A stretch of DNA of 32,529 nucleotides from assembly GCA_016871855.1 (NCBI GenBank), contig VHBQ01000032.1, positions 1 through 32,529 of the forward strand, given 5' to 3'. The notes beneath the pieces are model-generated. The model searched no databases. It was not told the DNA's origin and saw nothing but the letters and a program-made list of their open reading frames with translations. Of this stretch, positions 25,698-32,529 are shown piece by piece (within the stretch, counting starts at the first letter, position 1; every line of letters begins with the position of its first letter). This stretch comes from Gemmatimonadota bacterium. GTDB lineage: Bacteria > Gemmatimonadota > Gemmatimonadetes > Gemmatimonadales > Gemmatimonadaceae. The translations under genes and the position numbers were made by a program.

Positions 25698-27470
25698 ATG
25701 AGAAATCTACCGTGCCGCGGCCGGCGGGCGGGCTTGGCATGCCTGCTGGCCTGCCTGCTGGCGTGCGGTAACGACAAGCCGGCCGCTCCCACCGCCGCCG
25801 TCACGCCCGCGCCGCCCTCGACGCCGGTGCCGCCAGCGGCCACACCGTCTGGCATCACGCTGGCCTCCGGCAATGGCCAGTCAGGCCTGGTGGGGACCGC
25901 CCTTCGCGCGCCCCTTCGCGTCCGGGTGACGAGTTCCGCCGGCGGCGCCCTGGCCGGCGCGCGTGTGGATTTCGCCGTGACGACCGGGGTGGCGTCCGTC
26001 ACGCCAGCCTCGGTCCTCACCGATACGGCGGGTCTGGCGGAGACCAGCGTGCAGCTCGGCGCGACGGCGGGCACCATCATCGTCACCGCCGCGGTGGCCA
26101 ACACCACGTTTTCGGTGACGGCCGTCGCCAGCGCCGAGCTTCCCGAGCTTCCGTATTCCTCGGCCCCGGCGGTGTTCAACCCCGACTGGACCGACGCCAC
26201 GCATGGCAAGGTGACGCCGAACTACGCGGAGGCGTTGCCGCAGGACGGCGTGAACACCATCGAGATCTCCATCACCGCCGCGCAATGGGTGGGAGTGCGC
26301 GCGAACATGACCGCGCTCTGGGGCTTCGACTTCGGTTCGCGCGGCGCCAGGCCGGGCGGGTTCCCCGAGGAGGACCCTGACTACATCGCCGTATTGGTGC
26401 GCTACAACGGCAAGGTGTGGAAGAAGGTCGGATGGAGGCTCAAGGGAAACTCCACGCTGCAGAGCGCGTGGAGCACCGGCAACTTCAAGCTGCCCTTCCG
26501 GCTGAAGCTCAACGAGTGGGAAGACTCGATTCCGGCGGTCAAGGGGCAGCGCTTCTACGGCTTCAAGGAGCTCTCCTTCTCGCCTGGGCGCAGCGATCCG
26601 TCGCTCATTCGGGAGAAAGTCACCGCGGACATTTTTCGCCTGGCCGGTGTCCCGGCTGCGCGCACGGCGATGTACCGGGTGTTCATCGACTTCGGCTCCG
26701 GCGCGCGCTATGTGGGGGTGTACACCGCCGTCGAGGTCATCGACGACACGATGGTCAAGGACCAGTTCGGCGAGGACAAGGGGAACATCTACAAGCCCGA
26801 GTCGCGCTTCTCCTCGTTTCTCCAGTCCCAGTTCGAGAAGAAGAACAACAAGACCTCCGACTACGCCGACGTGCAGGCGGCGATCACCGCACTCAATAGC
26901 GGATTGAGGGTGTCGAATTCGGTGCAGTGGCGCGCAAACCTCGAGGCTGCCTTCAATGTCGGCCACTTCCTCAAGTGGCTCGCGGTGAATAGCGCGATCG
27001 TGAACTGGGACAGCTACGGCACGATGGCGCACAACTACTATCTCTACAACCACTCGACCCGAAAGCTGCTGTGGATCCCGTGGGACCATAACGAGGCCAT
27101 GCTCGGAAACCCGAGCGCCGTGGCAACGACGCAGGGTGCGCCGGGCCCGGGCAACCGAGGGCTTTCCCTCGCCATGAACGAGGTCGGGCCGCAGTGGCCG
27201 CTGATTCGCTACATCATTGACGACCCCGTGTACCAGGCCGCGTACAAGGCGCACCTCAGCGCCTTCTACACCGAGGTATTCACGCAGCCGGCGATGGACG
27301 CCCTGTTCACGAAGTACCACACGCTCGTCACGCCCTACGCGGTCGGGCCCAATGGCGAGCAGCCAGGCGCAACGTACCTCTCAAGTCCCGCAGCGTTCAT
27401 CAACGCCTTGCAGGAGCTCAAGTCGCACGTCGCCGCCCGCCGCGTGGTGATCGCTTCGTTCGTCCCCTAA
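25698..27470 (+). CDS. CotH kinase family lipoprotein with N-terminal Ig-like domain
   Basis: A 590-residue exported protein. The N-terminus is a lipoprotein signal with lipobox LLAC and lipid-accepting Cys23 (CLLACLLACGND), then a Pro/Ala linker. A bacterial Ig-like domain follows at about 50-150 (LRAPLRVRVTSSAGGALAGARVDFAVTTG ... VTAVAS). The rest is a CotH kinase domain: VGWRLKGNSTL, FYGFKELSFSPGRSDPSLIREKV, YVGVYTAVEVIDDTMV, GNIYKPES, NWDSYGTMAHNYYLYN and LLWIPWDHNEAM, whose Asp is the expected metal-binding residue. In Bacillus, CotH phosphorylates spore-coat proteins; extracellular CotH proteins also occur in non-sporulating bacteria with unknown targets. ATG 25698 follows GGAGGGAGG; the in-frame ATG at 25683 is an alternative. 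The 3' end overlaps the opposite TfoX gene by 53 bp. Confidence 0.9.
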   Translation: MRNLPCRGRRAGLACLLACLLACGNDKPAAPTAAVTPAPPSTPVPPAATPSGITLASGNGQSGLVGTALRAPLRVRVTSSAGGALAGARVDFAVTTGVASVTPASVLTDTAGLAETSVQLGATAGTIIVTAAVANTTFSVTAVASAELPELPYSSAPAVFNPDWTDATHGKVTPNYAEALPQDGVNTIEISITAAQWVGVRANMTALWGFDFGSRGARPGGFPEEDPDYIAVLVRYNGKVWKKVGWRLKGNSTLQSAWSTGNFKLPFRLKLNEWEDSIPAVKGQRFYGFKELSFSPGRSDPSLIREKVTADIFRLAGVPAARTAMYRVFIDFGSGARYVGVYTAVEVIDDTMVKDQFGEDKGNIYKPESRFSSFLQSQFEKKNNKTSDYADVQAAITALNSGLRVSNSVQWRANLEAAFNVGHFLKWLAVNSAIVNWDSYGTMAHNYYLYNHSTRKLLWIPWDHNEAMLGNPSAVATTQGAPGPGNRGLSLAMNEVGPQWPLIRYIIDDPVYQAAYKAHLSAFYTEVFTQPAMDALFTKYHTLVTPYAVGPNGEQPGATYLSSPAAFINALQELKSHVAARRVVIASFVP

Positions 27471-27900
27471 CACTGGCGCCCTTGGCGGCAGGCTTCTTTC
27501 GGCTTGACTTCGCGGCCGCACGCTTCGGGGGCTTGGCGCCAGCGGTCTGCTTCGCCGTCCGACCCGCAGACGCCGCATGGCTTGCCGACTTCTTCTTCGC
27601 CGCGGGCAGCGCCTCGTCGGTTGCCAGGATCAGCCGCACCAGCCACTCCGGATCGTCGAGCAGGTCCGAGACGTTGAAGAACAGCTTCGCCCCAGGATAC
27701 GGCGGTCCGTAGGTCGGCGTGCCGAGCACCGCCTCGCCCGCCGGTGTCGGTTTGACGAAGAGCTGATTGTCGGCGATAAGCGCCACGATCTTGCCGTGCC
27801 GATACAACCCGTACTCCCCGAACATCTTGAGCATGGTGATCCCGCCGGCGGCGTGCAACTGGTCGCAGACGTACTTGGCGTAGCTGGCATCAGTGGCCAT
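27418..27900 (-). CDS. TfoX/Sxy N-terminal domain protein with lysine/alanine-rich basic tail
   Basis: A 160-residue protein. Residues 1-97 form a TfoX_N domain (YAKYVCDQLHAAGGITMLKMFGEYGLYRHGKIVALIADNQLFVKPT ... FFNVSDLLDDPEWLVRLILAT), related to the competence regulator Sxy but usually found as a stand-alone protein of unknown role. Residues of about 100-160 are low-complexity Lys/Ala/Arg (AAKKKSASHAASAG, KRAAAKSSRKKPAAKG, SPRGGRRRAT), resembling histone-H1-like tails that bind nucleic acid non-specifically. The last 17 codons overlap the end of the CotH gene on the other strand (53 bp). Start ATG at 27898-27900; the next gene upstream ends 16 bp away. Confidence 0.85.
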   Translation of the reverse strand: MATDASYAKYVCDQLHAAGGITMLKMFGEYGLYRHGKIVALIADNQLFVKPTPAGEAVLGTPTYGPPYPGAKLFFNVSDLLDDPEWLVRLILATDEALPAAKKKSASHAASAGRTAKQTAGAKPPKRAAAKSSRKKPAAKGASVRGRTKRSPRGGRRRAT

Positions 27901-27915
27901 GGGGACGTCCGTTGT

Positions 27916-28158
27916 TCAGGTGGTGGTCGAACCGGCGCCGGAGCCGGCGGAGGGACTGGACTCGCTGGGTGCTGAGGCACGCCCGCTCAACCAGAGCAGC
28001 AGCACCGCGAGGGCGAGCAAGGCGAGACCCGGAATCAGGAAGACGAACGGCAGCGCGAACATCAATCCCCCGGGGGGCCAGGATAGGATCCCGAGGGCCA
28101 CGAGCACCGCCGACAGCGCCAAGGCAATCCAGCCGATAATCCGCATCGCCGTCCTCAT
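27916..28158 (-). CDS. Small two-span membrane protein (hypothetical)
   Basis: An 80-residue protein with two hydrophobic helices (IIGWIALALSAVLVALGIL and LMFALPFVFLIPGLALLALAVLLLWL) joined by a short SWPPGG turn, and a Ser-rich polar tail. The start ATG at 28156-28158 has GGAGGG 4-5 bases upstream; ATG at 28146 is an alternative. It lies 15 bp upstream of the TfoX-N gene on the same strand, so the two are probably co-transcribed. The codon pattern and membrane profile support it as real, but I recognise no family. Divergent from the GH97 gene, 57 bp apart. Confidence 0.65.
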   Translation of the reverse strand: MRTAMRIIGWIALALSAVLVALGILSWPPGGLMFALPFVFLIPGLALLALAVLLLWLSGRASAPSESSPSAGSGAGSTTT

Positions 28159-28215
28159 CGTCCCTCCGACGTGAAGCCCATCCGTTCGCGGGCCGTTGAT
28201 GGTATTCTATGCGCC

Positions 28216-30273
28216 ATGGCCCATCTCACCAGAACCCTCGCCGTGGCCGCCGCCCTGGGAGGCTTCGGCCTCCTCCGTCCGGCACCGTCCCTGCTGGCAC
28301 AGCTGCCGGCGTCGGTGGCGTCCCCAGACGGGCGCAACATCGTCACCGTCGCGCTCGACAGCGGTGTTCTCCGCTACACTGTCACGCGGCGCGGCGCCAA
28401 CGTCCTCCTGCCTAGCGCCCTCGGCTTCGAGTTCCGCGGCGCCCCGCGTCTGTTTGGCGGGCTGCGCGCGATTGGCGCACGGCGCGCCTCGCACGACGAG
28501 ACGTGGACGCAACCGTGGGGCGAAGTGCGCCGCGTGCGCGACCATCACAACGAACTCCGCGTGACGGTGGAAGAGACCGCCGCGCCGGGACGCCGCTACG
28601 TCGCCGTCTTCCGCGTGTTCAACGACGGCGTCGGCTTCCGCTACGAGCTCCCCGAGCAATCAGCGCTGCGTCAGTTCGAGATCATGGAAGAGCTGACGGA
28701 GTTCTCGATGGCGAGCGATGGACGCGCCTGGTGGATTCCATCGTTCCAGTGGAACCGGTACGAGTACCTCTTCCGCGCGTCGCCGCTCTCGACCATCGAC
28801 ACGGTGCACACACCGCTGACGCTGGAGATGCCGACGGGTCTCCATGTGGTGATCCACGAGGCTGATCTGTTCGACTACGCCGGCCTGAACATCCGCGGCG
28901 GCAAGGAGCAGAACCGGACGCTGCGCGTGATGCTCGCGCCGATGCGCGACAGCGTGAAGGTGCGCGGCGCGACGCCGTTCGTGACACCGTGGCGCACGAT
29001 CCAGCTGGCCGACCGCGCCGCCGACCTCGTGCCGTCGGTGATCGGACTGAACCTGAACCCGCCGAGCAAGATCGCCGACCCCAGCTGGGTGACGCCGATG
29101 ACGTACAACGGCATCTGGTGGGGGATGCACATCAACACGATGACGTGGCAGTCGGGGCCGCTTCACGGCGCGACCACCGCGAATGCCAAGCGGTACATCG
29201 ATTTCGCGGCGGCCAACAAGGTCGGCGGATTTCTCGTGGAAGGGTGGAACCTTGGCTGGGACGGCAACTGGATCGAGAACGGCGACAAGTTCTCGTTCAC
29301 GCAGCCATACCCCGACTTCGACCTGCAAGACGTCGCGGCGTACGCGAAGAGCAAGGGCGTGCGCATGATCGGCCATCATGAGACCGGGATGGGGATCGCC
29401 AACTACGAGCGCCAGATGGACAGCGCGTTTGCGTTGTACCGGCGGCTCGGCATCACGGCGGTCAAGACCGGCTACGTTGGCGACAAGACCAAGGAGGGCG
29501 ACGCCCATCACTCCCAGCCGATGGTGCGCCACTTCCGGAAGGTCATCGAGACCGCGGCGAAGTACGGCATCGCCATCAATGCGCACGAGCCCATCCACGA
29601 CACGGGCGAGCGGCGCACGTGGCCCAACATGATCAGCCGCGAGGGGGCGCGCGGGCAGGAGTACAACGCGTGGGGCGGCGACGGCGGCAACGCGCCGGAG
29701 CACGAGACGATCCTCTTCTTCACGCGCATGCTCGCCGGCCCGATGGACTTCACGCCGGGGATTTTCGACATCAACATCACCCGCCCCACCGGCAAACCGC
29801 GGCCGTTGGAGGCGTCGCGTCCGCGCACGACGTTGGCTAAGCAGCTGGCGCTGTTCGTCGTGCTGTACTCGCCGATCCAGATGGCGGCCGATCTGCCCGA
29901 GAACTACGAGGGGCAGCCAGCGTTCCAGTTCATCCGCGATGTCGCCGTGGATTGGGACACGACGCGCGTTCTCGAAGGGAGGATCGGCGACTACGTGGTG
30001 GTCGCGCGGAAGGCGGCAGCCAAGGACGAATGGTTCATCGGTGCGATCACCGACGAGGAGGTGCGCACGTTCACGGCGCCGCTGTCATTCCTCACGCCGG
30101 GGAAGCGATACGTCGCGGAGATCTACGCCGACGGCAAGGATGCGCACTTCCTGACCAACCCGACGTCGGTGGCAATCAGCAAGGTGGACGTGACGTCCGC
30201 CTCGCGCCTGACCATCCGTCTGGCCAAGGGCGGCGGGCAGGCGATCCGGATCCGGCCGGCCGCCGGCCGGTAG
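28216..30273 (+). CDS. Glycoside hydrolase family 97, probably inverting alpha-glucosidase (SusB-like)
   Basis: A secreted glycosidase of 685 residues cleaving alpha-glucosides from non-reducing ends. It has a Sec signal (LTRTLAVAAALGGFGLL ... LLAQLPAS), a beta-sandwich N-domain (SPDGRNIVTVALDSGVLRYTVTRRG), a catalytic TIM barrel (TYNGIWWGMHINTMTW onward) and a C-terminal beta domain. The three glutamates of Bacteroides SusB (E439, E508, E532) have counterparts E389 (GHHETG), E458 (NAHEPI) and E482 (RGQEYN), with identical spacings of 69 and 24. This predicts the inverting alpha-glucosidase subtype, not the retaining alpha-galactosidase one. No SusC/D neighbours. A TATTCT word lies 8 bases before ATG 28216, so a leaderless transcript is possible. 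Confidence 0.93.
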   Translation: MAHLTRTLAVAAALGGFGLLRPAPSLLAQLPASVASPDGRNIVTVALDSGVLRYTVTRRGANVLLPSALGFEFRGAPRLFGGLRAIGARRASHDETWTQPWGEVRRVRDHHNELRVTVEETAAPGRRYVAVFRVFNDGVGFRYELPEQSALRQFEIMEELTEFSMASDGRAWWIPSFQWNRYEYLFRASPLSTIDTVHTPLTLEMPTGLHVVIHEADLFDYAGLNIRGGKEQNRTLRVMLAPMRDSVKVRGATPFVTPWRTIQLADRAADLVPSVIGLNLNPPSKIADPSWVTPMTYNGIWWGMHINTMTWQSGPLHGATTANAKRYIDFAAANKVGGFLVEGWNLGWDGNWIENGDKFSFTQPYPDFDLQDVAAYAKSKGVRMIGHHETGMGIANYERQMDSAFALYRRLGITAVKTGYVGDKTKEGDAHHSQPMVRHFRKVIETAAKYGIAINAHEPIHDTGERRTWPNMISREGARGQEYNAWGGDGGNAPEHETILFFTRMLAGPMDFTPGIFDINITRPTGKPRPLEASRPRTTLAKQLALFVVLYSPIQMAADLPENYEGQPAFQFIRDVAVDWDTTRVLEGRIGDYVVVARKAAAKDEWFIGAITDEEVRTFTAPLSFLTPGKRYVAEIYADGKDAHFLTNPTSVAISKVDVTSASRLTIRLAKGGGQAIRIRPAAGR

Positions 30274-30279
30274 CTCCTC

Positions 30280-30309
30280 TCCTACCCGCGTCGGTTCGCA
30301 CGGGTAGGA
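30280..30309. terminator. Hairpin after the GH97 gene
   Basis: A perfect 9-bp inverted repeat, TCCTACCCG (30280-30288) and CGGGTAGGA (30301-30309), with a 12-base loop, 7 bp past the GH97 stop. There is no T-tract, but the position between convergent genes and the immediately following larger hairpin support a termination role. Confidence 0.6.
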
Positions 30310-30310
30310 A

Positions 30311-30387
30311 GCGCCAGCGGCGGCGGGGGTGCCGGCAGAGCTTATGTCTCATGGAAGCTCTGCCGGCACCCCCGCCGCCGCTGGCGC
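30311..30387. terminator. Perfect 33-bp inverted repeat between convergent genes
   Basis: Arms 30311-30343 and 30355-30387 are exact inverse complements over 33 bp (the left arm starts GCGCCAGCGGCGGCGGGGGT) around the 11-base loop ATGTCTCATGG. It lies between the stops of the GH97 gene and the phosphofructokinase gene, so a strong bidirectional terminator is the simplest reading. The exactness of the arms hints at a recent or maintained mobile palindrome. Confidence 0.75.
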
Positions 30388-30412
30388 GAGAACTTCGCGC
30401 GCTCCGCTACAG

Positions 30413-31618
30413 CTACCCCTCGCTCGTCATGATAAACAGCGGCGCCATCTCGAAGCTGTGGAAGTACGGCCGGTAGCGCTCGACGTTGTAGAAGCGCTCC
30501 ACGTTCACAACCTTCTTGGTGCTCGTCACCACGTCGAGCGGGATGTTGCCGTAGCATCCGTTCTTCACGACGACCAGCCGCCCGTGCACCCCCTGCAGCA
30601 GCAGGTCGAGCGCGAGGTTGCCGTACGCCATCGGCACGATCGAGTCCATCGCGTCCGGATCACCGCCGCGCACCAGATAGCCAAGCTTCTGGTTGATGAT
30701 GTGGACTTCCTTGCCGTTGTTGAACTGCGCGGTGCGCTTCTGCACCTCATTCGACACGATGTCGCCGATGCCGCCCAGCTTGGCGTGGCCGAACGCGTCC
30801 TGCACGTCGCTCTGCCACACCATCTGCCCGCCCTGCGGCACTGCCCCCTCCGACACGAGAGCCACCGCGTACTTCGACGGATTCCGGTTGCGGTCGTACA
30901 TCAGCATCTCGGTCAGGACGTCAAAGCTGAACGGATGCTCCGGAATCACGCAGCGTGTGGCCGCGCCAGCCATCGTCGGGAGCATCGCCGTGAAGCCGGC
31001 GTAGCGACCGAAGACCTCCATGATGAGCAGCCGCTCGTGCGACCCCGCCGAGGTGCGCAGACGGTGCGCCATCTCGATGGTGCGCGTCACGCAGGTGCTG
31101 AAGCCGATGCAGTAGTCCGTCCCGGGGACGTCGTTGTCCATCGTCTTCGGAATGGCGATGACCTTCACACCTTCCTGGTGCATCCGCATCCCGTAGCTCA
31201 GCGTGTCGTCGCCGCCGATGGGGATCAGGTAGTCCACGCCGAGCCAGTCGAGGTTTTTCAGCACCTCGGGCGTCAGGTCGTTGACCGGCTGGTTATAGAT
31301 GTGCTTCAGGTGCCCCGGCACGTTCTCGGCTTTCATGCTGCTCGGCCGCGTGCGCGATGTGTGCAGGAAGGTGCCGCCGGTGCGGCCCGCGCGGTTGACG
31401 ATCTCCTCGGAGAGGAACTGGAAGTTGTTACTGTTGTCGTGCAGATGGTCGCGGACGATCTCCGTGACACCGGCCCACCCGCGCCGCAGGCCGATCACGT
31501 CCCACCCCTCGCGGAGGGCGCGGATGGTGACGGCCCGGATCGCCGGGTTCAGGCCCGGGACGTCGCCGCCGCCGGTGAGGATCGCTATGCGCTTCTTGCC
31601 ACTATTGATGCTGGCCAT
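30413..31618 (-). CDS. 6-phosphofructokinase with diphosphate-dependent (PPi-PFK) active-site residues
   Basis: Glycolytic phosphofructokinase of 401 residues converting fructose 6-phosphate to the 1,6-bisphosphate. PFK landmarks: ILTGGGDVPGLNPAIR at the N-terminus, GGDDT at 135-139, PKTMDNDVPGTD (K158), GFSTCVTRTIEMAHRL, EVFGRYAGF and YLVRGGDPDAMDS. Two positions separate ATP from PPi enzymes: the Gly after GGD in E. coli PfkA is Asp138 here, and the Gly of its P-G-T-I-D motif is Lys158. Both are the residues of PPi-dependent enzymes, which work reversibly. Start: ATG 31616-31618; an upstream in-frame GTG at 31634-31636 is an alternative. Stands alone; 225 bp separate it from the divergent Ig-like gene. 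Confidence 0.92.
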   Translation of the reverse strand: MASINSGKKRIAILTGGGDVPGLNPAIRAVTIRALREGWDVIGLRRGWAGVTEIVRDHLHDNSNNFQFLSEEIVNRAGRTGGTFLHTSRTRPSSMKAENVPGHLKHIYNQPVNDLTPEVLKNLDWLGVDYLIPIGGDDTLSYGMRMHQEGVKVIAIPKTMDNDVPGTDYCIGFSTCVTRTIEMAHRLRTSAGSHERLLIMEVFGRYAGFTAMLPTMAGAATRCVIPEHPFSFDVLTEMLMYDRNRNPSKYAVALVSEGAVPQGGQMVWQSDVQDAFGHAKLGGIGDIVSNEVQKRTAQFNNGKEVHIINQKLGYLVRGGDPDAMDSIVPMAYGNLALDLLLQGVHGRLVVVKNGCYGNIPLDVVTSTKKVVNVERFYNVERYRPYFHSFEMAPLFIMTSEG

Positions 31619-31843
31619 TGGAACGGTGTTCTCCACAGGGTACGGGCGCCGCGGCGATCGTGCCGGACGCCAGAATGCAATTTACACTCTCGGCGAGCCG
31701 CGCGATGAACGTCGCTGGTCGGCCCTGCCGCGGCTCGCCGTCGGTCCTTGCGCCCTGTATCTTCTGCCGTCGTTCGCCCCGCGATGAACATTTCGCCGTG
31801 GGCAGCGTCTAAAGGTCGTCGTCTTCCCCGCGCCCGACTCCCT
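31619..31843. promoter_or_regulatory. Divergent intergenic region between the PFK and Ig-like lipoprotein genes
   Basis: This 225-bp gap carries the promoters of both divergent genes. A short A/T-rich patch at about 31675-31690 (AATGCAATTTACACT) is the best place for a leftward -10 element, about 60-70 bp before the PFK start. A GTATCTT word at about 31758 is a weak rightward candidate. Neither has a good -35 partner. An in-frame ATG at 31784 could extend the Ig-like gene by 20 codons. Confidence 0.35.
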
Positions 31844-32529
31844 ATGTCGCCTTGCGTCGTTCGTCGAATCGTTCCGTGGGCCGTGGCGCTCCTCGTGTCG
31901 TGTGGCGACGGCGCGTCCGGACCGTCGCCCAAGGCTGTCGCGACTGTCAACGTCACGCCGTCCACGGCCTCCGTCAGCGTCGGACAGACCCAGCAGTTCA
32001 GCGCGGCGCCCCTGAACAGCAGCGGCGCTGTGGTCGCGGGGAAAGCGGCGACCTGGGCCAGTTCCAACCCTCAAGTGGCCACCGTGGACGCCGCGGGCGT
32101 GGCGCGTGGCGTCGCCGCGGGCACCGCCTCCATCACGGCCACCGTCGACGGCAAGGTGGGGTCCGCCACGCTGACCGTGATCGCGCTCCCCGTGGCAACC
32201 GTCACGATCTCGCCCGCTACGACCACCGTAGCAGTGCAAGCGACCATTCAGCTGACGGCCGCGCTCGCTGATTCGCTGGGGACCGCGCTGACGGGACGGA
32301 CCGTTACTTGGTCGTCGTCCAACACCGCGGTAGCCACAGTGTCCTCGGCGGGGCTGGTGTCCGGCCTCACCCTCGGCACCGCGCTCATCACCGCGACTTC
32401 CGAGGGGAAGAGCGCGACGGCGACCGTCACCGTCATTCCCAATGCCGCGCTCACCTTTACGGTCTCGGGCCGGGTGGTTGAGGCCGCCGGCACGCCGGGC
32501 GTGTCCGGGGCGCGCGTCACCGCGCAGGA
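31844..32529 (+). CDS. BIG2 Ig-like-domain lipoprotein, 3' end cut by the window edge
   Basis: A partial gene with 228 complete codons visible and no stop before the edge. It begins with a lipoprotein signal (VVRRIVPWAVALLVSCGD, lipid-accepting Cys20), then two bacterial Ig-like group 2 repeats: about 32-110 (VNVTPSTASVSVGQTQQFSA ... ATWASSNPQVATVDAAGVARGVAAGTASITAT) and about 112-197 (VTISPATTTVAVQATIQLTA ... TWSSSNTAVATVSSAGLVSG). After that SGRVVEAAGTPGVSGARVTAQ looks like the start of a carboxypeptidase-regulatory-like domain. The ATG at 31844 is preferred because it gives a normal signal-peptide n-region; ATG 31784 would add 20 residues. Likely a surface-anchored protein; the C-terminal function lies outside the window. 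Confidence 0.88.
   Translation, partial: MSPCVVRRIVPWAVALLVSCGDGASGPSPKAVATVNVTPSTASVSVGQTQQFSAAPLNSSGAVVAGKAATWASSNPQVATVDAAGVARGVAAGTASITATVDGKVGSATLTVIALPVATVTISPATTTVAVQATIQLTAALADSLGTALTGRTVTWSSSNTAVATVSSAGLVSGLTLGTALITATSEGKSATATVTVIPNAALTFTVSGRVVEAAGTPGVSGARVTAQ

Noticed and set aside
25881-27320. A 479-codon minus-strand open frame inside the CotH gene
   Set aside because: It is antisense to a protein with clear lipobox, Ig-like and CotH motifs; no domain is recognisable in the reverse reading.

Overview
The window is a high-G+C, gene-dense stretch of bacterial chromosome. I see no rRNA, tRNA, CRISPR array, transposase or phage gene. The gene mix suggests Gemmatimonadota (Gemmatimonas/Gemmatirosa-like): Ig-like-domain lipoproteins, a GH97 glycosidase with a secretion signal, a DUF6526 protein, an outer-membrane beta-barrel (so a diderm), a FadN/FadA pair, and few Shine-Dalgarno sites. 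This is an inference from gene families, not a phylogenetic result.

Layout. (1) 1-5973, minus strand: msrP, msrQ, a THUMP-domain RNA methyltransferase, a MOSC protein and sucA, in that transcription order. The genes are tightly packed or overlapping, and sucA runs off the left edge. (2) 6158-8088, plus strand: an MscS-type channel translationally coupled (GTGA overlap) to a Wzm-like polysaccharide ABC permease. (3) 8125-12181, minus strand: a Wzt-like ATPase with a C-terminal sugar-binding domain, an FkbM methyltransferase and two GT2 glycosyltransferases. Together with the permease facing them, they resemble an ABC-dependent surface-polysaccharide export system. (4) 12612-16878: a DUF6526 membrane protein, a small conserved protein on the opposite strand, a CPA2 antiporter and an outer-membrane barrel protein. 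(5) 16875-20314, minus strand: an SDR epimerase, a CpsB/Wzb-type PHP phosphatase, a polytopic membrane protein and a GT4 glycosyltransferase. The last two genes meet at a junction where both look truncated. An AlkA-type glycosylase follows at 20336-20956. (6) 21062-24604, plus strand: fadN and fadA for fatty-acid beta-oxidation. (7) 24621-24780: a 160-bp near-perfect palindrome built of CACGAAGG-like units. (8) 24826-32529: a methyltransferase, a CotH-kinase lipoprotein, a TfoX-N protein with a basic tail, a small membrane protein, a GH97 glucosidase, a phosphofructokinase with PPi-type active-site residues, and the start of a BIG2 Ig-like lipoprotein.

Most of the window is ordinary housekeeping and envelope biology. 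I did not find a convincing undescribed multi-gene system. The items most worth a second look are the long palindrome at 24621-24780, the broken membrane-protein/GT4 junction near 17.64 kb, the perfect 33-bp inverted repeat at 30311-30387, and the split export locus in which the permease is coupled to a mechanosensitive channel.
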